Source of the DNA: DATKIY01 sp963726755
Lineage (GTDB): Bacteria; Actinomycetota; Actinomycetes; JAHEKZ01
Reading direction: 5' to 3'
DNA length: 64,000 nt
NCBI GenBank assembly: GCA_963726755.1
Contig: CAVSDB010000001.1
Location: forward strand, 1,426,001-1,490,000
Shown: positions 47,054-55,846 of the stretch, one piece after another
How the letters are laid out: every line of letters starts with the position of its first letter
Numbering within the stretch: the stretch's first letter is position 1
Position numbers and translations under genes: made by a program
Notes under the pieces: model-generated
Told to the model about the DNA's origin: nothing
Seen by the model: the letters and a program-made list of their open reading frames with translations, nothing else
The model's database searches: none

Positions 47054-47142
47054 GCTCGACCTCCTTGGCCGGAACTCGCACTGACCTCAGCCGGACGCTA
47101 GCCGACTCTGGCCGCTCGCGCGATGGTCTGCCCGAATCCGTT

Positions 47143-48018
47143 TCAGTTCGCGACCAGTTCCGCCCTTGCCTGGAGCACCTCAACATCGAGCGGAGGCGCC
47201 ACCTGAACGACCGGCTCTCCGCCGACCCGGAACGGTCCCATGCCGTCGACGGTGAACCAGGCTTCCCACGAACTTGTGACTTCGACCGGGAAGTGGCCGG
47301 CGGATGTGAAGGTGTGCGCCACGGAGGTGTCGGGCCAGGCACCGCCCGGTTCTTGGGTAGATACGGAGGCGCCGTCCCCGAAGTCCCAGTCCCAGGTCGC
47401 CTTGCCCTGGAGCACGATCTGGAATCCGACGAGATCGAAGGTCCGCTCCCCCAGGTGTTCTGGCTGTCCTGACGCGAACAGCGTGGGCAACTGGATCAGC
47501 GTCCGATCGGCCGGCTGCATCGTGGGGAGCAGGTCTGGCACGTTCTCAAGGACTCGATCGTGGAGTGTGGCAGCCACATCCGCCACGGTCGTCGGGCCAG
47601 CCGGACTAAGACATACCAGTCCGATCTCGGTCCACACCGGTGTTTCTGGTCGCCAAAGCAGCACGACGTAGCGCCGTTGATCGGCAGGACACGACTGCGC
47701 CGCGGGACTACACGGCGAGTCGGGAGAGTCGCCGCGACACATGATCCCCAATGCCCATCGACACGTCGCGCAGGTCGCCGCAGCGGTTCGGTCGTCGGAC
47801 GAACCGCTGAAACTGGCGGCGGGTAGCAGCAGACCACCGGTCCCTACATATGCAGCCTGATCGGGATCTCCGACGACGTCGCAGTCAGCGCCAGTGCAGG
47901 GGTCGGCGCGGAACGTCCCAGCCGACGCGGCGTTGCTCGTCGACGTAATCACGCCGACGGCTGCGAGCACCACGAGCAGGCTGAGCAACGCTCGCGCGGT
48001 CCGGAACTTGCGGTTCAT
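47143..48018 (-). CDS. Secreted PKD-domain-like protein
   Basis: ATG 48018 gives a signal peptide (MNRKFRTARALLSLLVVLAA). The cysteine-rich middle part (CTGADCDVV, ATCATCRWALGIMCRG, SPCSPAAQSCPAD) is followed by a PKD-like segment with WDWDFGDGASVSTQEPG and VAHTFTSAGHFPVEVTS, which is the PKD strand pattern. The rest is unassigned. It is probably a secreted or cell-surface protein of unknown function. Confidence 0.75.
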   Translation of the reverse strand: MNRKFRTARALLSLLVVLAAVGVITSTSNAASAGTFRADPCTGADCDVVGDPDQAAYVGTGGLLLPAASFSGSSDDRTAAATCATCRWALGIMCRGDSPDSPCSPAAQSCPADQRRYVVLLWRPETPVWTEIGLVCLSPAGPTTVADVAATLHDRVLENVPDLLPTMQPADRTLIQLPTLFASGQPEHLGERTFDLVGFQIVLQGKATWDWDFGDGASVSTQEPGGAWPDTSVAHTFTSAGHFPVEVTSSWEAWFTVDGMGPFRVGGEPVVQVAPPLDVEVLQARAELVAN

Positions 48019-48115
48019 GCAGCCGAAATTTAGAACCGTTGCGCGGTTGGCGCTGGCACGATCCACAGTCTCCCTCGGACGGCCGAGGCGAGTGACAGTG
48101 CGTGACGAACCGATT

Positions 48116-49233
48116 TCAGTTTCTCTTCTGCGATCGCTTGGCCTTGCGGAACACTTGCGCTCGTTCGCGACGAGCCCCTTCGAGGATGGACGACACCGCG
48201 AGCGAGGGGGTCACTCCGCCGCCAACCGCCTGCCCGATCAACTCGGCGAGCCGGTAGTCGGGATCGTCCTCGAGCGCCCGGTCAACGCCGATGTTGGCCC
48301 GTGCTCCGTCGCCGCATGCGTAAGCAACACAGTGAATACATCGTGGCCGGAGGCGCAATCAGAAGTTGAGGGGCGACCGAGCACAGCGGAGCGCCAGAAC
48401 GACCCGTCCTGGCTGTCGCGAGACAACTGCGCCGATGCGATGACGGAGTCTCGGACGTGGATGTCGCGCATGCACAACAGCAATTTCGCGACGTCACTCG
48501 GCTCGGGCAGATCTCCTGTCTGTCTGAACTCGTCGAGAACGCGTTCGACGAACTCAACGGCGCGACGACGGTGGGTACGCACCGAGCCATGTCCGGGAAG
48601 GATCGCCCACCGGTTGAAGTCACGATCGCTCATTGCGTCAAGGGCTGCTTCGACGTCGAGCATCTGGCAGACGTCGGTCTCAAGTTCCCTGACCAGTGCC
48701 TCGCGTTCGGGTGCAGCCACCATGCCGTGGCTGACTGCCTCGACTGCGATCGGACCGTCGTGAACGAGTGGCGTTCCTTGCGGCGGACAGCACTGTTCGG
48801 AGGTGCAGATGTACGACCACCACCGGTCATCACTGACTAACAATGCATCGAGCAGGTCCATCTCATGTCGAAGTCCCTCGGCCTCGAGCGCATCTACTAT
48901 TGCTCGCCGCGGCAACGACTCGTCCGACGCCGTTGGATCCCACAGCCCCTGATCCATCGACTCGTCGTCGTAGATGGCGATGACGAATGAATCAGCCTCA
49001 GACTCACGAGCAGCGGCGAACCAGGACTTGAGCTCCTCGACGGGCACATCGATATCGACGCGTGCAGTGACTTTGATCCGATGTCGCGGTGGGGCTAGTC
49101 CGATCAGGACCAGGCTTTGGCGCGGTTCGAAACCCAAGAGATAAGGCACCATCTGAATGATTTCTGGGGGTCCAGACAACCGCATGCGGTCGGCTGTTGG
49201 CGTGACACCGTTGAGTGCGAGGTCGTTATGCAT
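48116..49233 (-). CDS. DUF4192 domain protein (frameshifted)
   Basis: The N-terminal half reads LSGPPEIIQMVPYLLGFEPRQSLVLIGL, the start of DUF4192, and PAEELKSW-type and YDDESMDQGLW-type segments continue. A shift near 48320 joins GHDVFTVLLT to CVAYACGDGARANIGVDRALEDDPDYRLAEL, the conserved C-terminus (A-GDGA-A-I-VDRAL-DP-Y-LAEL), ending SQKRN. DUF4192 proteins occur across Actinobacteria and have no known role. The gene is 7 nt downstream of a divergent intergenic region. Confidence 0.8.
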
Positions 49234-49339
49234 GACCCGACCATGAACGCCCCGCCTGGCGCTGATCTGAACCAGTAAGCCCGATGGGGACGAACTCGCA
49301 ATCCTTACGACTTGGGGAAAACCGTGCGGCGGGCTGGCG

Positions 49340-50096
49340 ATGCGGGCGGCGGCGTGTTCTTCTGGCTACGTGGAACCACCAGAAGTCACTCCGACAACAG
49401 GCTCCCCCGTGGGTCGTCGAGTCATTCTGGGAATGGTTGGACTCGGCGCGATCGGCGTGGTCTTCGGGTCGTCGATCCAAAGTGCGATCGACTCGGTGCT
49501 CGCTCCTCTTCGTAATGCCGACCCCACTGGCTTGACGGGGTTGATCCCCGGGGAGGGCGGCTGGCGTTACTACTCGGTGGTGTCGAGCAATCCGGACGTG
49601 AGTGTTGACGAGTACCGGTTGCAGGTGACCGGGTTGGTTGAGCATGAAGCGACCTTGAGCTACGCAGATTTGGCTGCGCTACCCCAGACACAACTGACTC
49701 GCGACTTCCAGTGTGTGACTGGTTGGCGAATCCAAGACGTCGCGTGGCAGGGCGTGCAACTACGAGACCTACTTGACACACGTCGGTGTCATGTCAGGTG
49801 CCAAGGCGCTGAAGTTCAGTTCGTCCGACGGCACGTACACCGAGTCGCTCACACTGGAGCAAGCGACAACCATGGACTGCATCGTCGCGACCCACTTGGA
49901 GGGAACCGTCGTCAATCGCGAACATGGCGGCCCGGTTCGGTTGTACGTCGCTCCGATGTATGGCTACAAGTCGTTGAAGTGGCTTGACCAGATCGAAGTC
50001 GTTGACGCTGTCGAACCTGGCTACTGGGAAGTACGGGGTTACGACGTCGACGCATACGTTGGCGCGTCGAACGGACGCGACGATGAGCAAACCTGA
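49340..50096 (+). CDS. Membrane-anchored sulfite-oxidase-like molybdopterin oxidoreductase (frameshifted)
   Basis: The N-terminal segment GRRVILGMVGLGAIGVVFGSS is a membrane anchor or signal. The molybdopterin domain has VSVDEYRLQVTGLVEHEATL and LTRDFQCVTGWRIQDVAWQG, with the molybdenum-ligand Cys in FQCVTGW. After a shift near 49770 it continues with REHGGPVRLYVAPMYGYKSLKW. The start is uncertain; ATG 49340 gives a short cytoplasmic stretch before the anchor. The end overlaps the cytochrome b gene by 14 nt. The pair resembles YedY/MsrP-like Mo protein plus heme membrane subunit, but the substrate is unknown. Confidence 0.78.
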
Positions 50097-50655
50097 GCCG
50101 CGCTTCGCGCGTAGCGAAGTCGTCGTGCACGCGGTTTTCGGGGCATTGGTGTTGATTGCCATCGCTTCGGCGGCGTTGTTGTGGTTCGACCCGCTCGCGC
50201 AGTGGTTCGGGCGTCGCGAGGCAGTGACCAAGGTGCACACAATCGCCGGCCTACTAATGCCCCTCCCGCTCGCGTTAGGTCTGTTGTCGTCGTCGTTCCG
50301 CCGGGACGCTATGCGCCTGGAGCGACTCTCCCCCGACGACCGCGAGTGGCTGAGGTCCGGCGATCGCAGGAGCGGTCGGATTCCGGTCGATCGCTTCAAT
50401 GCTGGTCAGAAACTGAACGCCGCTTTCACGATCGGAGCGGTGTTCGTGCTCTTCGGGACTGGGGTCATCATGGGCAGCGTGCTGTGGGAGTGGCCCACGA
50501 CGTACCGAATCGGCGCCAGTTGGGTACACGGCTGGGCCGCACTGGGAATCACGATCGCCGTCATCGGACACGTCTACTTCGTGTGGCGTCACGGTCGTGG
50601 CGACGCCACCAACGAGTTCGTAACTAGTTCTTGGCCCGATCGTGAGCAGCAATGA
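50083..50655 (+). CDS. Cytochrome b subunit (formate-dehydrogenase-gamma/cytochrome b561-like)
   Basis: There are four helices with heme-type histidines: VVVHAVFGALVLIAIASAAL, KVHTIAGLLMPLPLALGLL, NAAFTIGAVFVLFGTGVIM and WVHGWAALGITIAVIGHVYF. The layout fits the FdhC/NrfH-type cytochrome b family that passes electrons through the membrane to or from a molybdopterin partner. The gene overlaps the upstream Mo protein gene, consistent with a two-subunit enzyme. The C-terminus overlaps the end of the convergent regulator gene by 32 bases. Confidence 0.82.
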   Translation: MSKPEPRFARSEVVVHAVFGALVLIAIASAALLWFDPLAQWFGRREAVTKVHTIAGLLMPLPLALGLLSSSFRRDAMRLERLSPDDREWLRSGDRRSGRIPVDRFNAGQKLNAAFTIGAVFVLFGTGVIMGSVLWEWPTTYRIGASWVHGWAALGITIAVIGHVYFVWRHGRGDATNEFVTSSWPDREQQ

Positions 50656-52318
50656 GGTCCAGCCCACGAAGCGCAACATCCAGACGCAATCTCGCCTCGG
50701 TGTTGTCGAGGTCTCGCCCGAGCAGCGACGCGATTCGGTCAAGTCGGTAGTACACCGTGCGTCGTTCGACGTGCAGTCGTTTTGCGGCCGCCGTCTTCGA
50801 ACCGTGCTCGGCAAGAAAGGCTCGAAGGGTAGGAATCAACGAGGATCCCTGCGTTCGGTCGTGACCAACGAGTGGTCCAAGCTCGACGTCGACGAACCGC
50901 GCGAGGTCGGGACCTTCGGCCAAGGTGCTGAGCAGGTGCGTCAATCCCAAGTCTTCGAAGTGAACGATCGGCGCTGACAGACGCTCGCCCATGAGTTCGC
51001 CACCGTTGACCTGAGCGGCGTGCGATACCGCCTCGGCCGCCTGCTGGTACGCGCGTGGCACTCGACCGAAGTCGACAACATCGCTTACACCCACGCGGTA
51101 GGAGGGGTCTGCGACTGAGGCCAGGGCGCTACGAAAGTCAGTTCCCGTGGGAACGGCGAGAACCGCCACGACGCGTTCGCCTTCTAGCGCACTGAGCGCG
51201 CGCCACCCAGCGGCGGCCAGCGCGGCGCGCGAACGTCGAAGCAACGCGATGCGGGCCAGATGACGATTGCGCTCGGTGTGAGGTTCGGGTCCACTCGGCT
51301 CCATGACGACGACCGCAACGTCGCCGCGTCCGAGATCGACCCCAAGCGATCGACTACGTCGCAGGAACTCCATGCCCGATCCGATGCCGTCGCGGGCGAG
51401 ATCAGAGATCAAGCCAGATCGTGCCGACTCGGTGAGGTAACCGGTTTCACGTTCGACGAGCAACGCTAGGCCAAGCGCAGCGACAGCGCGGTCGACAGCC
51501 AGCGCATCAATCTCGTCGAGGTCTCGCAACGACTGGATGACGTGAAGCCGACCCCACGTTTCGTCGCGAATCCTGATGTTCTGCCACAGACATACCGAGG
51601 CCGTCGTCGTCTCGGGCGAACGATGCCACGCAACCACATCACTCTCACCAAGCTGATGCTCGTGGGGAGCGTGGACCTCCCACAACTCATACACCGCGTT
51701 ACTGCCAAGACCCGCGTCAGCCAGAGCTGAGATCTGACCGGTGTTGTCGACCAGCAGGACCGGGTTACCGACCAGATCAGAAAGCACGCGCAAGATGTGG
51801 GTGATGTCCCCTCGGTTGACCACGATGTCGGTGAACGTCTTGCCAACCTGCTCGGCTCGTTCGAGCATTCGAAGCTGTGTACCGATCACCGCCTCGCTTC
51901 GCTTGCGGTCAGTGATGTCGAGCATGAGCCCCTGAACAATTGCGTTGTCACCGCTCCCCAACACCACAAACCGGTCGTGAATCCAGACCTCGTCACCGTT
52001 GTCGGGTCGGATCAGTCGGTACTCCAGCTCACCGCCACCTTCACCGAGCAGTGCGTGGTAGGTCGTCAGGACCTCGTCACGCTCATCGGGGTGCAGGATC
52101 CCTCGCCAGATGTTGGTCGACGGGTTCACGTAGTCCTCGAGTGAGATCCCCAGGATCTGCTCGATCTGCGGGTTTACGTAGAGCGTGGTCTCGTCGTCGT
52201 CGAGCCGATCGATGTACAGCACGGCGGGGATCTGTCCGCACAGCGCTTCGTACCGGTCGGCGATGGGCGGTCCGGCTGTCAGCCACTCATCGAGCCACAC
52301 CCCGTGGGGTTTGCTCAT
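50624..52318 (-). CDS. PAS domain - PucR-type transcriptional regulator
   Basis: The 564-residue protein starts at ATG 52318, 7 nt after GGAGGTG. The first 130 residues are a PAS sensor (VLYIDRLDDDETTLYVNPQIEQILG, then WIHDRFVVLGSGDNAIVQGLMLDITDRKRSE). A GAF-like central part (VGNPVLLVDNTGQISALADAG) follows. The C-terminus is a PucR/CdaR helix-turn-helix (LRAFLAEHGSKTAAAKRLHVERRTVYYRLDRI). It resembles regulators that sense a small molecule or redox state and control metabolism. A palindrome overlaps its 5-prime region, suggesting autoregulation. It converges with the Mo-protein/cytochrome pair, whose regulator it may be. Confidence 0.88.
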   Translation of the reverse strand: MSKPHGVWLDEWLTAGPPIADRYEALCGQIPAVLYIDRLDDDETTLYVNPQIEQILGISLEDYVNPSTNIWRGILHPDERDEVLTTYHALLGEGGGELEYRLIRPDNGDEVWIHDRFVVLGSGDNAIVQGLMLDITDRKRSEAVIGTQLRMLERAEQVGKTFTDIVVNRGDITHILRVLSDLVGNPVLLVDNTGQISALADAGLGSNAVYELWEVHAPHEHQLGESDVVAWHRSPETTTASVCLWQNIRIRDETWGRLHVIQSLRDLDEIDALAVDRAVAALGLALLVERETGYLTESARSGLISDLARDGIGSGMEFLRRSRSLGVDLGRGDVAVVVMEPSGPEPHTERNRHLARIALLRRSRAALAAAGWRALSALEGERVVAVLAVPTGTDFRSALASVADPSYRVGVSDVVDFGRVPRAYQQAAEAVSHAAQVNGGELMGERLSAPIVHFEDLGLTHLLSTLAEGPDLARFVDVELGPLVGHDRTQGSSLIPTLRAFLAEHGSKTAAAKRLHVERRTVYYRLDRIASLLGRDLDNTEARLRLDVALRGLDLIAAHDRAKN

Positions 52319-52332
52319 GCGACCCACCTCCA

Positions 52333-52347
52333 TGCACACAGTGTGCA
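52333..52347 (-). promoter_or_regulatory. Palindromic operator candidate upstream of the PAS-PucR gene
   Basis: TGCACACAGTGTGCA is a perfect palindrome with one central base (7-bp arms). A related half site, TGCACAC, lies at 52366-52372, 33 bp away (three helical turns). Its position just upstream of the start fits repressor binding to its own promoter. Confidence 0.5.
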
Positions 52348-52600
52348 GTATCCGAAGCACCAAAATGCACACTCTGTTTCTTGCCACTTCAAGGTTGGTC
52401 CGACAGAGTGAGAGCGCCATTTTCGGCACCCCGCTCGCCTCCCCTCGGCGGGTGGGTTGCGGCCGAGGCTCTGACACCGGATCAACGGGGGTGGCGTCAG
52501 AGTTCTCGGCTTGCGAACGCTTCGTTCGATCTTGCCGACGGAGATCGACTTCCGGACCCCCCTGTCATCGCGCCTATGAGGGTTGGGCAGGATGCTTGAC

Positions 52601-53245
52601 ATGCGGCTGGACCACCTTTCGTACGCGGCACCGACCGATCACCTCGCCGACGTCGTCCAGCGTCTCGGTTCGCGCCTGGGAGCCGGCTTCGTGGACGGTG
52701 GCGTTCATCCCCGATTCGGTACCCGCAACTTCGTCCTACCCCTAGCAGGCGGCTGCTACCTCGAGGTGGTGTCGGCTCTCGATCACCCGGCAGCCGAGAA
52801 GGCGCCCTTTGGCCGCGCTGTCCGGCAGCGTGGGACTGACGGTGGTGGCTGGCTCGGCTGGGTCGTATCGGTTTCTGACCTAGAACCCGTCGAATCTCGA
52901 CTTGGTCGCCCTGCCGTTGAGGGACATCGGGTCCGCCCCGACGGTTACGACCTGCGATGGCGTCAGATCGGTGTCATCGACCTGATTGACGATCCCCAGT
53001 TGCCGTTCTTCATCCGCTGGGACTCGGACACGACTGAACATCCCAGTTGCCACGCCTCCAGCGACCTGCGGATCGTCAAGCTTGAGATAGCTGGGGACTC
53101 CAGCACGGTCAACGATTGGTTGGGCACAACCAACGGGCACCCGCTGGACGACGTTGACGTCGAGTGGGTCGAGGCAGCCGAGGGTGACGCTGGCCTGATC
53201 GCCGCTCATTTCGCAACTCCTCAGGGAGTCGTCCGGGTCGACTAG
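52601..53245 (+). CDS. VOC-superfamily (glyoxalase-like) protein
   Basis: MRLDHLSYAAPTDHLADVVQRLG is the start of a glyoxalase-like domain, followed by GTRNFVLPLAGGCYLEVVSALDH, a GxxN metal-site region, and PFFIRWDSDTTEHPSCHA in the second half. Two related halves give about 215 residues. Such proteins bind a metal and act on small molecules; the substrate is unknown. ATG 52592 (MLDMRLDHL) lies 9 nt upstream in frame. The ATG at 52601 is preferred because the family begins MRLDH and the box CAGGAT is 7 nt upstream. Confidence 0.72.
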   Translation: MRLDHLSYAAPTDHLADVVQRLGSRLGAGFVDGGVHPRFGTRNFVLPLAGGCYLEVVSALDHPAAEKAPFGRAVRQRGTDGGGWLGWVVSVSDLEPVESRLGRPAVEGHRVRPDGYDLRWRQIGVIDLIDDPQLPFFIRWDSDTTEHPSCHASSDLRIVKLEIAGDSSTVNDWLGTTNGHPLDDVDVEWVEAAEGDAGLIAAHFATPQGVVRVD

Positions 53246-53273
53246 TACGACTTGCCTGGCATCGGTCGGCTAG

Positions 53274-53279
53274 TACCGT
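53274..53279 (+). promoter_or_regulatory. -10 box of a leaderless promoter for the DUF2277 gene
   Basis: TACCGT lies 6 nt before ATG 53286, with no ribosome binding site between. Confidence 0.4.
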
Positions 53280-53285
53280 CGAGGT

Positions 53286-53507
53286 ATGTGCAGAAGCATC
53301 AAGACTCTCCGTCCCCCGTTCACTGAAGATGTGACCCCTGACGACATGCGGGCCGCCGCGCTCCAGTACGTCCGCAAAGTTTCAGGGTTCCGCGCCCCGG
53401 CGCAACACAATGAGGTTGCGTTCAACCTCGCCGTGGACGAGATTGCCGATGCGACGACGCGCCTGCTGGCACATCTCAACGTGCGCGGAAGCTCGGGCGT
53501 TGCCTAG
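53286..53507 (+). CDS. DUF2277 protein
   Basis: MCRSIKTLRPPFTEDVTPDDMRAAALQYVRKVSG is the conserved DUF2277 pattern, with the catalytic-looking CR near the N-terminus, and the C-terminal AFNLAVDEIADATTRLL helix completes the fold. The protein has 73 residues and no known function. Its end overlaps the convergent dehydrogenase gene by 4 nt. It is probably leaderless. Confidence 0.85.
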   Translation: MCRSIKTLRPPFTEDVTPDDMRAAALQYVRKVSGFRAPAQHNEVAFNLAVDEIADATTRLLAHLNVRGSSGVA

Positions 53508-54625
53508 CCTGCCGTGACTAGTCCTGGGTTTGGCAACAGCAACTGACGCAGCGCTTCGCCGCGCCCCAAGTCATCGAGCGCCGCAGCCGCCTCGTCGAGT
53601 GGCCTTGCCGCTGACACCATCGACTCGAGGTCGAGTTCGCCGCTCATGAACAGGTCAACCAACGCGGGGATGTCACGGTGTGGCACGCATGAGCCGTAGT
53701 TCGACCCAAGAATCCGTTGGTCATGCTCAGCCAGAACCATCGGGTCGAACGTCGCGCGCTCACCATTCGGTGGAAGTCCGACAACAACCGCTGCACCACC
53801 CATCCCCAGCGACGCGATGGCTTGCTCGGTCGTACTAATAAGTCCAATCGCGTCGAAGACGTAGTCGAGTCCCTCTTCGACCTGTTCTTTCAACGACGAC
53901 ACGACGTCATGATTGCTGGCGTCCAGAACATCGGTGGCACCGAGTCGTCGAGCGAGTCCGAGTTTGTTGGGATTCATGTCGACGGCCACGATTCGGGCAG
54001 CTCCGGCCAACTTGGCGCCCTGCACACAAGACAGTCCGACCCCACCGCAACCAATCACGGCGACCGTAGCCCCAACCGGAACCGCCGCAGTGTTGCGCAC
54101 CGCGCCCACTCCTGTCGCGACAGCACAGCCAACGATGGCGATGAGATCCAGCGGTGCGTCCTCGCGCACTTTGATCGCACCGGTCGCCGGCACCACTGCT
54201 CGCTCGGCGTAGGACGACACGCCTAGGTAGTGGTAGCACTTGGTGCCGTCGATGGTCAGCCGCGTCGTTCCGTCGAACAACGTGCCCTCACCAGCGATCA
54301 CCTCTGCAGACGGCAAGCACTGCGACGGCTTACCAGCTAGACAGAACCGGCAGGTCCCGCAGTGCGGCACCCACGACAGCACGACGTGGTCGCCGACGGC
54401 GAGATCGGTCACGCCCTCACCCAGCCGGGTGACGACACCGGACCCCTCGTGGCCGAGCACCACCGGAGTGTGACGTTCCCACTCACCGCGAACCACGTGC
54501 AGGTCGCTGTGGCAGACGCCTGCGGCCGCGATCGTCACCTCGACCTCGTCGGGACCAGGGGGTGCCAACTCAACGTCGGCGATTTCGACTGGACGGTCGT
54601 TGCCTCGTAACACCGCGGCTCTCAT
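53504..54625 (-). CDS. Zinc-dependent alcohol dehydrogenase (MDR family)
   Basis: ATG 54625 (MRAAVLRGNDRPVEIADVEL) starts a 373-residue medium-chain dehydrogenase. Catalytic-zinc residues are in AAGVCHSDLH and VVLGHEGSGVV; the structural zinc uses CGTCRFCLAGKPSQC. The NAD(P) loop is VAVIGCGGVGLSCVQGAKL, and GARIVAVDMNPNKL shows an Asp that favours NAD. It oxidises alcohols or reduces aldehydes. Its substrate is unknown. An upstream in-frame Met at 54661 would add 12 residues. Confidence 0.9.
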   Translation of the reverse strand: MRAAVLRGNDRPVEIADVELAPPGPDEVEVTIAAAGVCHSDLHVVRGEWERHTPVVLGHEGSGVVTRLGEGVTDLAVGDHVVLSWVPHCGTCRFCLAGKPSQCLPSAEVIAGEGTLFDGTTRLTIDGTKCYHYLGVSSYAERAVVPATGAIKVREDAPLDLIAIVGCAVATGVGAVRNTAAVPVGATVAVIGCGGVGLSCVQGAKLAGAARIVAVDMNPNKLGLARRLGATDVLDASNHDVVSSLKEQVEEGLDYVFDAIGLISTTEQAIASLGMGGAAVVVGLPPNGERATFDPMVLAEHDQRILGSNYGSCVPHRDIPALVDLFMSGELDLESMVSAARPLDEAAAALDDLGRGEALRQLLLPNPGLVTAG

Positions 54626-54708
54626 TCGATGAGTCCTACCGCAGGTGAGCCTCGCCCACAAGCCAAACCCGCGTGACGCGCGTCGACATCCACGGCAGGC
54701 TTGTCGTC

Positions 54709-55137
54709 ATGGCCGAACCTGACCTCCATATCCGCGGCTCGCTGGTGATCCCTGCCAGCGAGCTCAGCTGGCGTTTCTCGCGGTCCAGCGGACCGGGTGG
54801 CCAGTCGGTCAACACCAGCGACTCCAAGGCCGAATTGAGCTTCGATATCGCGACGTCGTCAGCGCTGAGTCCACAGTTGCGCGCGCGGGTGCTGCAACGA
54901 CTTGCTGGTCGAACGCGCGAAGGAGTCGTGTCCGTCACCGCGTCAGAGGAGCGGTCGCAGTACCTGAATCGGCAGCGAGCCAGACGACGCCTGGCCGCCC
55001 TGCTGTCCGATGCGCTGGCTCCCCCACCGCGCACTCGACGTCCCACCAAACCGACGAGAGCCAGCATGGAACGGCGGCTGACGAACAAACACCGTCGATC
55101 GGAGATCAAACGTCAGCGCCGTACCGCGGAGGACTAA
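54709..55137 (+). CDS. arfB: Alternative ribosome-rescue factor ArfB (peptidyl-tRNA hydrolase, GGQ type)
   Basis: ATG 54709 (MAEPDLHIRGSLVIPASEL) starts a protein with the catalytic GGQ motif in SSGPGGQSVNTSDSKAEL, then VTASEERSQYLNRQRARRRL and a basic C-terminal tail (RRLTNKHRRSEIKRQRR). ArfB rescues stalled ribosomes by hydrolysing peptidyl-tRNA and needs the basic tail for binding the mRNA tunnel. The 142-residue length is usual. It is immediately followed by an O-methyltransferase gene. Confidence 0.9.
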   Translation: MAEPDLHIRGSLVIPASELSWRFSRSSGPGGQSVNTSDSKAELSFDIATSSALSPQLRARVLQRLAGRTREGVVSVTASEERSQYLNRQRARRRLAALLSDALAPPPRTRRPTKPTRASMERRLTNKHRRSEIKRQRRTAED

Positions 55138-55176
55138 CGTCAGGGGCGCTGGCCAAATCCATCGAGAGGCGAGGCA

Positions 55177-55839
55177 ATGAGCGAAGTGTGGGATTCCGTC
55201 GACGAGTACATCGGTGATCGCTTGTTGGGCGACGACGCCGCACTGTCTGCGGCGCTAGAGGCAAGCAACGATGCCGGGCTTCCGGCCATCGCCGTCTCGC
55301 CCGCACAAGGCAAGCAACTGACGCTCCTCGCGCAGATTCAGGGAGCTAAGCGGATCCTTGAGGTCGGGACGTTGGCGGGCTACAGCGCGATCTGTCTTGC
55401 TCGTGCACTGCCCGATGACGGTCAACTGATTTCGCTGGAGATCGACCCCAAGCACGCTGCCGTCGCCCGAGCAAACGTCGAACAGGCTGGGCTAGGCAAG
55501 CTCGTCGACGTCCGCGAGGGCCCCGCGGTTGAGACCATGCAATCCCTGATCGACGCGGGAGACGGGCCTTTCGACTTCTTCTTCATCGACGCCAACAAGG
55601 AGCAGAACGCCGACTACTTCGCGATGGCCATCACGTTGTCTCGACCTGGCAGCGTCATCATCGTCGACAACGTGGTGCGTGACGGCGAAGTTGCTGACTC
55701 GGACTCGACGTCATCAGCAATTGTCGGCACTCGCCGTCTCTACGACGCGGTGGGAGCCGAGAAGTCAGTGTCCGCCACCGCCATTCAAACCGTCGGTGAC
55801 AAGGGCTACGACGGGTTCTTAATGGCCGTGGTCGAATAG
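55177..55839 (+). CDS. O-methyltransferase (SAM-dependent, catechol type)
   Basis: This 220-residue protein begins MSEVWDSVDEYIGDRLLGDD, with GKQLTLLAQIQGAKRILEVGTLAGYSAICLARALP (motif I), EIDPKHAAVARANVEQAGL and FDFFFIDANKEQNADYFAMA, in which the Asp is the metal ligand. RPGSVIIVDNVVRDGEVAD and RRLYDAV complete the class. The family methylates catechol-like hydroxyls using Mg2+. The substrate is unknown. It converges with the next gene. Confidence 0.9.
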   Translation: MSEVWDSVDEYIGDRLLGDDAALSAALEASNDAGLPAIAVSPAQGKQLTLLAQIQGAKRILEVGTLAGYSAICLARALPDDGQLISLEIDPKHAAVARANVEQAGLGKLVDVREGPAVETMQSLIDAGDGPFDFFFIDANKEQNADYFAMAITLSRPGSVIIVDNVVRDGEVADSDSTSSAIVGTRRLYDAVGAEKSVSATAIQTVGDKGYDGFLMAVVE

Positions 55840-55846
55840 CGCCGGC

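Noticed and set aside
48116..49233. Two separate short genes at the DUF4192 end
   Set aside because: Both parts match one family in order, so a single frameshift is the simplest explanation.
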